The notes under the pieces were generated by a model. That model did not search any database. It saw only the letters and a program-made list of their open reading frames with translations, and was not told the origin of the DNA. Shown one piece after another: positions 23,855-35,200 of a stretch of DNA of 64,000 nt. Both the position numbers and the translations under genes were made by a program. Origin of the DNA: Otis tarda (taxonomy: Eukaryota > Chordata > Aves > Otidiformes > Otididae); NCBI GenBank assembly GCA_026413225.1, contig CM048591.1, forward strand, positions 6,525,001-6,589,000, read 5' to 3'. The stretch's first letter is position 1. Every line of letters begins with the position of its first letter.

Positions 23855-26800
23855 TTGTTCTTGCATTTGTATTGCAGTAGTGCTTAAAAAAGAGCTGTAG
23901 CGACTGATCAGGATTTCATTTAACTATGTCTTGAGCAAACATAGGACCTTCTTCAAATAATTTACAAGCCAGGTATAAAACAGAGCTAGTGAATACACAC
24001 AAATATACAAATACATGCAGGTTTTTTAGTTTGTTTCTCTGTGTGTGAGAGTGTAAATGTATTTTCTATGTGTGAGACACTACAGAATGAAGTGATGATC
24101 ATAGTCACTAAACACCTAAACAGAATAAACAGGCCTAGAATCTTAGATTCTTTTGAGTTTAAAAGTTGCAGCAAACAAGGATATTGGGAAAATTTTCTGA
24201 AATTCACATTAAATGAATCAAATGGGATTTACGGAAGTCTCCTCCAAGCTGCAGGAGGTTTGTTGCTACCCAAAATCAAAGCCAGGAAAGATCTGACCTT
24301 CTTTAGAGTCAAATGTGTGATGAAATCTGATTGCAATAGCTTTCTCAGGAAAATAGGATCACAGACTACCCATCACTGACTCTTCTGCTTAGCAACTAAA
24401 ACATATGTTAAATATTTTAGAGATTACAGTCTTCAGTGTTTAATTTTTCTCTCTTGACAGTCAAATGACCTTCTGTAGTGACAAAATGTTGGGTCGATAG
24501 CTAGACACATAAATAACTACAGTTCCCTGTTTTGATTGTGTAAAGTTAGTGATCTGAACAGATTTTAAATCAGTTACTACTTTGAGAAGCAAAGAATGCG
24601 CAAGAATGGTTTAATCTATGTCTGTCTGCTCTAGGATTTCTGAAAGAAAGAGGAAAGGGAGGGAAAGCAAAAAGGCTCTCAGACTGTCTTCTGATAGTCT
24701 CTTACTACAAACATACATCCCCCAAATGAAAATGATCATTGTTGAGCCTGGATACATCACTGTGAGACATGTAGGTGATGAGCAAGACTAACCTTGACTT
24801 CTTCTAACATCAGGAAACAAAGACACTTCCAGAGACTTCAGGCGGCCTGGAGGTACTTCTCTCCTTTTCAGTAGCTACAAAAAGAGTCTGGATGTCTATT
24901 GCAAAATCCTTCATCGCACATCAAAACCAGGAGCCCTTCTGTCTGTGTGATCATTGTACTGGTATAGGCTATTTGGGTTTGAAGATTATCTAACAACAGA
25001 GTCTCAGTTATATACATAAAATATAGCACTGACTATGGATTAGAGAGGGGCTGCCAAGTGCCGCATTCAAGCACCTGGCGATATTGATTTTACACTTTTC
25101 CTGTGATTCTACATCATGTTCCTTTAGTTTCTGGCAATCTCTATAACTTTTATACTGAAATAAATTGTGGTAAAAAAGGAATCAAATAATACTCCTTGCT
25201 CCTCCAGAAATAGTTAGGAAGGCTCTATAGAACCATTAATACTTTTGTTAATGTATGTGAACTCAAGGAGGGCAAAAGTACAGGCAAAGTTAAATCTAAC
25301 CTCTTAGTGTGTTGTTATTGTTTCTGTGTTGGCTTTAGATTTGGTCTCCTAGTTACAAACATAAGAATATAAACATTAATTCACCTGGAAAATCCCCTTT
25401 ATTATATGATTGTTATAATTATCTTTCTTTTTTTTTTTTTTAATTCATACAGCAAGATGTCATCGGAACATCTGAGATTAACCTCTTGGTTCAATTAGAA
25501 ACCAGAGGTACTAAGACATCTCTCAAGAAAGGATGTGGGATATATCCTTTTACTAATGATGCCCCTGCACTTAATGAACATCCAATGCTTTGTATAGTGA
25601 AATAGCAGCTAGAAGTGGATGCACTCCTATGAAATCCAGTTTTACACTGTGGTAGATGGAAGGATAACTGCACTTAAGGAGCCCTTTACATTCAAAATTC
25701 ATAAAGTACTAGAGTTGCTTTCATGTTACTTGCAGAAGGAGCATGGAGGGTTTGGAGATTTTTTGCTTTTGAGTCCTGCAAAGGGACATGTATCCTTACA
25801 GTTCCCTTGCTGACGAATTGGTGAAAGTCTTCTGGCGAAGCTAATAGTGTTGCCTTAGATTCAAAACTCTAATATGAAGCCAAAGGTATAGCAGAATATC
25901 CAAACTTCTGAAAAAAAACTTGTTAGGTTCTGAATCTTGCAGCTTGAATAAATAGCTTAGAAAGAACAAAGCCAATATTTCGTCATGTCTATCATCAATG
26001 GAGGGGTTTGGAGCACTGCCTAAAGGGAAGTTGTGATAATACTGTCATTCATTTTACACTTACATCTGTGTATTCACAGTACTATAGTAATAAATGCACT
26101 TGCTGTCCACTACTTTCTTAAATTGTATTTTCAACAGTTACGGTAAATACTTTGTACAAGAGCTGTCCAGTAACAAAGCTGTTATTAAAGAAACGTAGAA
26201 GAGAAGAATAATCTGAAAAAAAAAAAAAACCCATAAACAAAATAAACATGAGTGACAAAGAGAAAGACTTTCACAGAACTGGAACAGGAGATAGCAGTTT
26301 GTCTGTCAAAGAAATTGCCTAATTAAAAAATTAACAGTATCACCAAGAGCTAGAAGTGCACAGCTAAGCTTTTTTAGTAGTGTTTCAATACACTTACATT
26401 GCTTGGATCATAGGCTTCTTCAGGGCAAATTAGCACTGTTCATTTAAGCAAATCATCTGGTTATTCTCATGGGGATCTCTACCTCCTTGACTCCAGCACC
26501 AAAGAATCACACCGATCATCATATATCACCTCCAGGGGGGCTGAGAAGAATTTTAATAGCAATAAAGTTTTGTTTCAATTCTTGAACATGTACTGATGGT
26601 TTTCTCCATTGCAAATCATATGACATGAGAGACAGTAGTGGCAGCTTTGAATTTTGGAGGTCTTAAGACCAAGCACCCCAAGAAGGTTCTTTTTAAGTAA
26701 CTTTTAATGAGTTGGGTAAAGTAGGTTTTCCAGCATGGGCGTTCTTGAGATTAATTCTGGGAGATGTTCTAGTGAATAAGTAAAATAAAAGATTGCTGTT

Positions 26801-28209
26801 TTAAGATACTTTCTTAGGATTCTGCTACCTCTACTGTAACCAAATTACAGTAAGAAAAAGTAGGCATTTAGGAAGAGGTATGATATGTCCTTCTTTCAGT
26901 GGAAATCGGTTACGGTTGGGTTAGGTACATAAGTATTACTCTATTATAATTTTTAAAAGATCTTTTAAGGAAAATCTTTTATTTTCTCCAAAATACTTGG
27001 AGAGCAGAGACTGAAAAGTGAAAGGGAAAGGAACCCTGAAGATATTTGAACAGAGAAGAAATGAAGTCAGATAACTCAATTAAAATTAAAGAGTAAAAAC
27101 ACACTAGCTAAGTAGTTTAAAAGCCATCTGTGAGAGGACAGTTGGTTTTGTCTAAAAAATGGTAGAAAACATCCAGAAAAGAGACATCTCAGAGGAAGTC
27201 TTTGCAAAATCCACAAAACTCATACTGATAGCCATCTTATTGGCTTATGTTTCATGAAGGTCAACAAATATGGAAAAAAAGAGTGTGAAACAAAGCCAAA
27301 TGTCTTGGAATTAATCAAGTTCCTGAAGATATATATAGCTTATTAGAGAAACTGTGATTTTGAACATGGATATGCACAGATTTAATTAAAATTAGGGAAG
27401 ACACATTTATTGACACTGCTTTGTCTCTGACGGTGCCATAGATATTGCCAGAGAGTTTCAAACAATTTGCAAGACAGTGCCCACAGTGGAAAAAAAAAAT
27501 ATTTGGCACAGAAAAATATAAAGTATTATTCCCAAGATGTAAATGTTACTCAAAAGGAATACTCCTGGATAAAATTCTGCATGCCTATGGGGACCATACA
27601 TCACAAAAAAAAAAAAAAAAAAAAGATATGAAGTACACTAGTTAGAAATGTATGAGTCTGTCAAAATTAAGAAAACGCCTATTGCCTGAGTCAAATAAGC
27701 CTGAATTTATTTGATTTCTAGGATTTCTTTGAGTGAGACATTGCCTTGAAAGTAAAGGTAATATAAGCATTGGCAACAAAGTCATGACAAATAATAAATT
27801 CCAGAAAAGGAATGAACTGGAAGTTGGGATTTCACTGCCATCAGAGATGACAAAAAAGAGGAGAATCTTTCAGCCAAATTATGCTCTTTTTGGTAATAAT
27901 GTTGCTAGTTTTTAACTGAGCTTTAATTAAACTACTTTACATTCCTCAAAGCTTGTGTTTGCACTCCTGACAGACTTAAAGCACATTTTAATTTTGCTAT
28001 TGCTGCACTTGCTTTTCACTCTCAGATGACCTTGTCATTTGTTGGAAGCCTACATGGCCTTAATAGTAGCAACATGATGTAATTTTTTTTCAGAATAGAA
28101 GAGTAACACTGCTATACAAAAAAATAATCTGCAGGGTCTTTTGTGAAGGGAGTGAACGAACACTGAGATTTAGAAGAGAGGAGCTGGTTACTCCTCCAGT
28201 ATCTTTAGA
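23855..28209. other. Unique AT-rich stretch, no gene seen
   Basis: No known repeat or coding family was recognised over 4.3 kb. A 20-base A-run lies at 27605-27624. It is not preceded by a poly(A) signal or any recognisable transcript-like sequence, so I do not call a retrocopy. Other A/T runs lie near 25428-25441 and 26217-26230. Confidence 0.5.
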
Positions 28210-28540
28210 TATTTGGATCATAGCAGCATGGAAGACAATAGGGCTTAAAGGGTCTCAAGAGTTCATCTACACATATACTCCTCCTCTAAGGCAGTATTAA
28301 CTGCTCTGTTCCACATAGATGTTCAACTAACATGTTCTTAAAAGCTTTCTTTCATAGAGATTCTGCAACTTCCCTAGGCTATCTTTTCCAGTGCAATGAG
28401 AACACTAGATAAAAGTAAAGTGAATGTATTCTCTTTCATTGAGCATACACAGGCTATGTTTTTGCTATATCTAGGCTCTCTGTTGTTTAACAAGAAGTTG
28501 TGCTGGATGGATTCTAATTAAATCCATAGCCCCCTTGTGG
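28210..28540 (-). mobile_element. Ancient CR1 LINE 3' region (minus strand, degraded)
   Basis: The order of phrases on the plus strand follows the inverted 3' region of CR1: GGATCATAGCAGCATGGAA, then GGTCTCAAGAGTTCATCTA, then GATGTTCAACTAACATGTTC, then GAGATTCTGCAACTTCCCTA, then TCTTTTCCAGTGCAATGAG. Each resembles the equivalent phrase of avian CR1 but with many changes and gaps. Similarity fades beyond about 28400. The copy is much older than those at 16866 or 50510. Confidence 0.65.
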
Positions 28541-29130
28541 GTTCATTTTGAAATCCTGTTACCCAACTCCAGTTTCCTGATTAAGCTCCAAATGAAAAGG
28601 ATGCCAGAAGTCTGCCAAGTAGGGTGCCAAGCCACCAACAAGACCTTAAGTGCTAAGACTATTGCATTGTGGGAGCCCGCAAGTTATGAGAAATGAGATG
28701 ATGTGAGATATCTGCAGCAAGACCATGGTGTCACAATCTCATTTCCAAAAATTACTTTTTCATAGGAACCATCAGTGCCAGGGTTGAAAGAGTGGAATTG
28801 AATTGAAAAAGTGTTGTGAATTCAAAGATGACCGAGTGCAATTTGCTTTCTTCTCTATGGCTTTTATTTTATTATGTTTTGTTTTGGTTTATTTTATATA
28901 TTATTTCTTTTATTTTCTTTTTCACTGCTGTTTTTAATTTGTGGCCTTGGAGAACTGCTTTCTTAATTTAGCCACAGAATAAGTAGAGATTAAGGGAAGG
29001 GAAGTGCCCCTTTCTTCAGAGCACGAAAGGAGACATACATCATCCAGATGATCCAAGTTTGTGCGCTGAAAGTATTTTTATTCTCTAAGAACAGATTTCT
29101 TCTGTTGTTTATGTAACAAGAAGCAAAGTG
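28541..29130. other. Unique spacer, T-rich in part
   Basis: A T-rich run at about 28860-28935 is the only feature seen. No gene or known repeat was recognised. Confidence 0.5.
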
Positions 29131-29282
29131 AGAAGGGAAGGGAAGGTGCAGGAAGGGAAGATGCTGGAAGGCATGGAAAGGGAAGATGGGGGAAGGTGTG
29201 GGAAGGGAAGATGTGGGAAGGTGTGGGAAGGTGTGGGAAGGTGTGGGAAGGGAAGGCAAAGCAAGGCAAGGCAAGGGGAAAA
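29131..29282. repeat. Purine-rich minisatellite (GGAAGGTGTG-type units)
   Basis: The plus strand consists of imperfect units built from GGGAAG with inserts such as GTGT, ATGT, GTGC and ATGCT. The centre has a 10-base period (GGAAGGTGTG, 29216-29250), and the array ends in GCAAG units. The complementary frames read as Pro/Ser/Phe/His repeats and are not genes. The G-rich strand has many short G-runs. Confidence 0.92.
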
Positions 29283-31729
29283 CTACTAGCAGACCTGGTA
29301 TCATTTGTTTTAGGGATCAAGTTGGGGTTTTTTGTTTTGTTTTGTTTTGCACCTGTTTCCAATCAGGAGTGATTTATCTTAACTTGTTTTACATAGCTCA
29401 CTTTTACAAGAATTTAAATCACTGTTAATACGACCTTGTTTCTAAGTTAACATAGACACTAATTCCACATCCCATACTTGAAAAAAAGATCAGACTAACT
29501 TCATGAATTCCCAAAACAGGGCTCAAGAGTCCCAAAGGAACTATTTAATTGCAGCCATATAATTAAATATAAAGGTATTAGATGCACCTTAGATGAAGTT
29601 TAAGTAGCCTGTAGCTTGTTGTCTCCATAGTTTGGTGTCACTTTGTGAGCAAAAGTTTGTCAACCTAGTTAATGATCTCTCCAAGCTGCAACCTCTTCAC
29701 CTGATGAAGAAAAGACGTCTCTATGTACTTTTTTTTTCTTTTCTGCCTAGAAAATATAACTTTTGAGAGATTTAAAAAATTACTCTATAATAAAAAAAAA
29801 TTGTGGACCAAGAATCAGATGTTGAGCAATTTAAACAATGGAAATCTGAAGTTTATCTGTCATATTTTTAATAGTGACCCTGAAACAATCGCTATCAATC
29901 AGTTACAAGGGTAAATGAAGAAACCTCCTGAAACCTCACTGGGAGTCAACCATGAGTTGTGTCTATGTGAAAATGACTTTATTCTCCTTTTTCATCATAT
30001 TTTTTCTTCAGTTATTTTTGTGACATTCATTTTTTATTTAATTATTCATTGCTATATTTGTAAGTAAAGTCACATCAGTAGTACAAAGGAAATCATAAAG
30101 CAGAGAACTAGAAAAAGGGAAACAATCTATTAATAGGATTTCAAAAGAAGTGAAAGGCTATTGCAAATGGAAGTTTAAAACAGTACCAGTGGGAAAACAA
30201 AGGGAAAAAAAAACCTCAACTGGTAAGAAATGGACAAAATACATAGAGATGTAATTGTGTATTGGAATGAAAGAGAAAATAAGCAAATCACAAGCTAAAA
30301 TCATGTGACTCTTAGTCATGAGGAACAAAAGAAAACTGTAGATGTAGCTATAGATTTTTGTACGTGTGTTATAGTAGTTTATACATAAATATCTAGTGAT
30401 TCTCAAGTTTTCACCACACCAAGTGAGCTTTTAGATATTTTTTCTACTTGGTCCCACTGACACCACCTAATTTAAGGATCACTTATGCCTCATTGTTTTT
30501 GTGCCCACATGCACTTCTGCCCCACAGCCTGACTAGATCTTGATGAACCCTCTCTGTGTTCCTACTGATTTACTCTAGGAACAAAACTAGACCATGAACT
30601 AGTAAAGTAGGATATGGTTACATCTGAACTGCCTTCTGAATATTACTATTTTAGGAGTGTGAATTTTGTGTCATCTGTATTACCAGAATGAGGGAAAATA
30701 TTCCCAAGCACTCTTGTTCCTTGTTTACAGAGTACCAAACAATGCTTATTTATCCAGGACCATACATTTGGAACAGATCTGTGTGTTTTCTGATTAAAAT
30801 TAAGACCTTCTGCCAAGGAAGAGTTTGTGTCTGGAGACTGAGAAAAATACCAGATTACATTTCCAACATCTGTAAAACACAGATTTATCGCCAGCAAGGA
30901 ACTGACTTTTCATATTAACTGCCCATTAGCTTTAGAGAAAATAATAACTTGCAAAACATGAAGAAAAAAAAAGAATTGCAAAGAGAGAATGACATACTGA
31001 CAGCTTCAAAACTGGCTTCACAAGATATGCCTTCTGGTTGAACTCTGGTAGACCGAATGTAATGACTTTGCCATAACAAAGAATACCCATTTATCAGAGG
31101 AATATTCACCTCATCTGTCCCTTGCTGGCTGTTTTCAGTCATACTTTAGCAGAAAAGAGAGAGAAAAGCCTCCTAACTGCACATGGTCTCCGTTAATTTC
31201 TTTCTTTACATAACAAAGACTTTAGTGCCTTTTTAGGCAAGCCTTGCACCCTGTCAGACTTTCTAGACCTTGATGTTCCCTTGACTAACACGCCTGTAAC
31301 CTGTAAAGGCAAATGAAACAGGAGAGCACACAAAGAGAGAGACCTGTGTGAGAGCAGAGGACCCATCAATCTCCATTAGAAATTGGAAACAGACCCTGTT
31401 CTTCTTCACGCTTCTGTAAGAAGAGTAGCTCTAGAGATTTCACTCAAACTACAGTGGTGTAAATCTAGATTAGAATTTGTTCCTTCATGATAGCTGTTCT
31501 AAACTTAATGAAATTGTGAAGATTGAGGGGTTAAAGTAATGAGTTCTTCAACAGTTCACCTCTTACTGCCAAGTATTCATTAAGCTTGTACTGGATGTCT
31601 TAGGCAGTCACCTCTAAAATCTCTGACTTTCTGGTCAGGATACAGTCAATCTTTGCTGTAATGTCCTCAAAACTTCTATCTCTGAAATGTGCTTTCATTA
31701 GATTGCTCTACAAATCACCCCTTTAAGAC
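29283..31729. other. Unique AT-rich stretch, no gene seen
   Basis: Apart from a short (TTTTG)n run at 29331-29349, no repeat or coding family was recognised. The two-strand open frames at 30646-30918 and the frame at 30915-31142 have no recognisable content. Confidence 0.5.
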
Positions 31730-32220
31730 CAATTCTAAATATGCTTTCTGAACTGTAGAGTGATTAGTGCTGAATGCAGTACTTTGGGTGAGGTCCTAAC
31801 GAAATACACTGTATTTCCTTAACAATAATTGAGTTGAAGGCTTTAATATAAGGCGTTTTTTATTATTAAAATAACTCTCATATCTCTCTCCAGGTCAATA
31901 TGCTGTAGTACCTTCCCATTAAGCAGATATTATGTCCTTTTATTACATTCTCCGAGACTCATTATTCTGCATTTATCTGCATTGAATTTGCTATCTATTA
32001 GCTCAAGTACTTAAATGATCTAAATCCTTCCCTACCTGACTGTATTGTTTCTCATGGATGACCTTTCCTCCCAATTTAGTATCATCTGCACACCAGAAAT
32101 TTTTAGTTTAGATAATATGCTCTGAGTCATTTAAGGTACTGAAAAAGCTGTGGTTCCAACATTGATCCCTGTGGTGCCCCTGACACCAGTAACTTCACTG
32201 TGGCTTAAAAGCGTAACTCA
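31730..32220 (-). mobile_element. Ancient CR1-type LINE, reverse-transcriptase region (minus strand)
   Basis: The minus strand encodes SGAPQGSMLEPQLF (32142-32183), which corresponds to the PQGS..GP.LF motif of LINE reverse transcriptases. After a frameshift comes ADDTKLGG (32066-32089), the catalytic ADD box, followed by KDLDHLST, a stop and ANR. Their order and spacing match the palm domain of CR1 ORF2. Many stops and indels mean the copy is very old. The lower edge is uncertain and may contain 3' UTR-like sequence from about 31750. An alternative is another CR1-clade LINE such as L3. Confidence 0.78.
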
Positions 32221-35200
32221 AAAAGTTTGCTCTCACCAGCTGCCGTTTAACAATACAGCATTCTCCCTCTGAATGAAAAGGTAAAGCCTTGCTTAGTGTG
32301 TATCTAATTTTTATAAAGAGTGTTCTGGTTTTCTTGAAAACAGATGGTTAACATTTCTAAAAGGTTTCAGGGCATGTCTACACTGTGGCTGCTAAGGACC
32401 AAGTGACAGCTGGGGATGTGCATCCCAATCCAGGGAAGGCGAGCTCCACTTCGGCTGCCTTTGTGCAACTTCACATTTGAGTCATACCAAAAACTTTGTC
32501 ATGACAACTTTGTTCCTGGAGATAAACTTGCAATTCATTTGAGTTTGCCTTTGAAAACAAGCTGGGTGAAGGATAACCCCTGCCCAGCTCTCTGCTGCAC
32601 ATGGTCGGTGCTGATTTGATAGGACCTAAGTCTCACCCCTGTGTACCGGGTGGATGTGCCTGGTTAGCTACAGAAGGAATGTAGTGCTAGGAGGAAGGCT
32701 TGAATGCTGACAGTGCTGTCAGTAATCTGTACAAACTACACATGAGGAAGACCAAGGCTGAGAGCTTCACACTGCTTTACTTTTAGCACCTGATTGAGGT
32801 ACTTAAAGAAGAGCAGCCTCTGGCTTTCCCAGTGGTCAAGGGGAAAGACAAGCCCTTTCAGAAGGCACCTGTGGCATAGGCACCTGTTATCCTGACAGTA
32901 TATGTTCCTAAACTTCCCAAATTCAGCAACCAACCCAAAATCTTGAAGTTAGGCAGACAGAATATTTCTCTTTTTCAATGTTGTTTGGGAGAGATATTGT
33001 GGATATTGGTGCAATGTAGGCGGGCATTCCTAGTGTGTCTGTCAGGACTACAGCAAAACCAAGGTACTCTGAAAGACAGTGTTGCCAGTCACAACCTAAT
33101 TTAGCTGTGTTGACCTCTGCATATTCATAGTTAGAGTTCTTTAGAAAGAGAGCTCACCTGGGTGTCTCTGTGCTACAGTTTTCCCTAGACAAATATAAAA
33201 GCTTCCTCCTTGTGATTTGGCACAAGTATGTTCCTCAGAATGGGTGACAAGATGTGCTAAAATCTAGCTTTAGGGAAAGAAAACTGGCACTTTGGAGGAC
33301 TGGGTTTAAAGGGTTACTCAAGAATTTTTTGGCAGGTACCAGCTGGGTGCCCTGCTCAGAAACCCACCTTGTCTCCCCAAGGATACCGGACTCCTTCTTC
33401 CTGTGTGCTGGGTCTTTCCTCTTCTGCTGTAACCCACTCTCTCAGCTCACTCCTTGCAACTAGCTCTCCTTAGCTATCCTGTGCTTGGGGTTATCAACTC
33501 TAATCGCTATATTCTAAGGGGGCAAGATGTGCCTAAGGCTTTTCTTACCCTTGGGTATGCGTTACACCTGCAGCAATGTGTGTTTGCCGTGGCTGGGAGT
33601 TACAGCCTGCTCTGAGGATAGATAGTTGCATATACTTCCAAGTTTTGCATTTGCCTTGAAAGGGAGGGAGAAGGAGGTGCTGATGAGAAAATCAACAAAA
33701 ATACTTCCAGAGCTGTATTTTACTTTAGTAATTGAAATGTGTCTCAGCTCCAGAATTGTGCTGATATTTTCCACTTACTGTACTTTTTTCTTTCTGCTAA
33801 AAAATAGGTTGCTATGACTGAGTAGATTTTCTTTTTTTTCCTAACAGCAGAAAAAGAACCAATTGCATATGCACTATTTTAAGTTATTTAAATTCCATCA
33901 CCCCAAAAAGTGATTATTTTCTTTCCCTAAGAGGTATTCCAATGAATTTCATGCAGTCAAGCAGGCTTAGCTACTTTTTTCTTTGGCTTTTTCACTTCTC
34001 TCTGTTCCCCCAGGATGTTCTAAGATGATTATTTCTTTCTGTCTTTATTTTCTCTCTCCTTCTTTCTTCCTCCCCTTCACACTTTTTTTTTTTTTCCAGC
34101 TTGTTTCCCTGAGGGAGCCTGCAGCAGTAATGCTGAAGCACTGCTAAATGCGGTAAAGAATAATCATCAGTATTTGATTTCGTCACAGTACTAGCATGTT
34201 GGATAATCTATTACCTCACTTATGTGGCTTTAAGCAGCAAGAAATATGTCAGAAGTCTGTATGTTTGTCTGTGATTTTATTAATTTAAAAGCTAATTCCA
34301 TCTCTTTTGCACAAATCCTATCTGATTGTTTTAGATGAAAGAAAAAACAGGAGCTAATAGGTCTCATGAGACAGATATTTAGAGCATTTTGACATCTCAG
34401 TATTTCAAATATGCAATGTTTTGAAAATGCTCAATCCTGAACTTATAAAGCTCTAGAGAATGACGTCTTCCATTCATTCACAATATAGGTCATAGATATC
34501 AGTGACAGCACATTATAATATTTCCTGATGAGCAGGGCCTACCCATACAGACGATGGGATATTCCATATTTCATGTCAGCTTACATTCTCACTCTTCTTT
34601 TGAGACTGTATGAAAGAGGATATATTTCATTCACAGTTTTCTGACACAAACTCTGTCCATTAGAAAGTTAGTCAAAGTAATAGACTTATTTAATTTAAAA
34701 AAAATTGAAGGTATTATATGAAGAGCAGTTTTCAGGAGGTTAATTGGCACTGATACTCCTCAGATACTCAACAGCAGCTTAGCTTCTTCCCTATTATTGC
34801 CACTCTTAGTCACTCATATTCATAGCTCTGTAGCTCATCGTCTTTCTCTCTCTTCCTTCTTTCACGTGGAAAAGTAGGGAGGGAGTTCAGCTTGTTTGAT
34901 TAAAAAAAAACAATGAAAGACCTGGAAAAATGTGAAAACTTCAGAATGAGTTTTTATGAGGTTTTGGTTGTTTTAGTCAGACTAGGTAAGGAAGCAGAAA
35001 GATAAACAGACCACTACTTTTTTTTTTTTTTTAATTCCTTAATTTTCCCCCAAAAAGCCTCCTTCTTTTTTTTGTACTTTATTTTCTGGTTTTCTTGCAT
35101 TTTGGTCAGGGTTTATGTTTAGGATACTTCTGTCCTATCACTGATAAACTGAGGGAAGAGATAGTTTTTTATGTCCCTGGCAGTAACGGCTTGGTTTGTG

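Noticed and set aside
27445..27645. Possible processed retrocopy ending in a 20-base A-run
   Set aside because: There is no poly(A) signal upstream of the A-run, no recognisable transcript-like sequence and no clear target duplication.
28990..29428. Pro/His/Ser repeat-like frames and a Gly/Lys-rich frame
   Set aside because: They are translations of the purine minisatellite and its flanks.
33185..33210. TATA-like AAATATAAAAG as a gene promoter
   Set aside because: There is no downstream transcript or coding evidence, and such A/T words are frequent in this AT-rich DNA.
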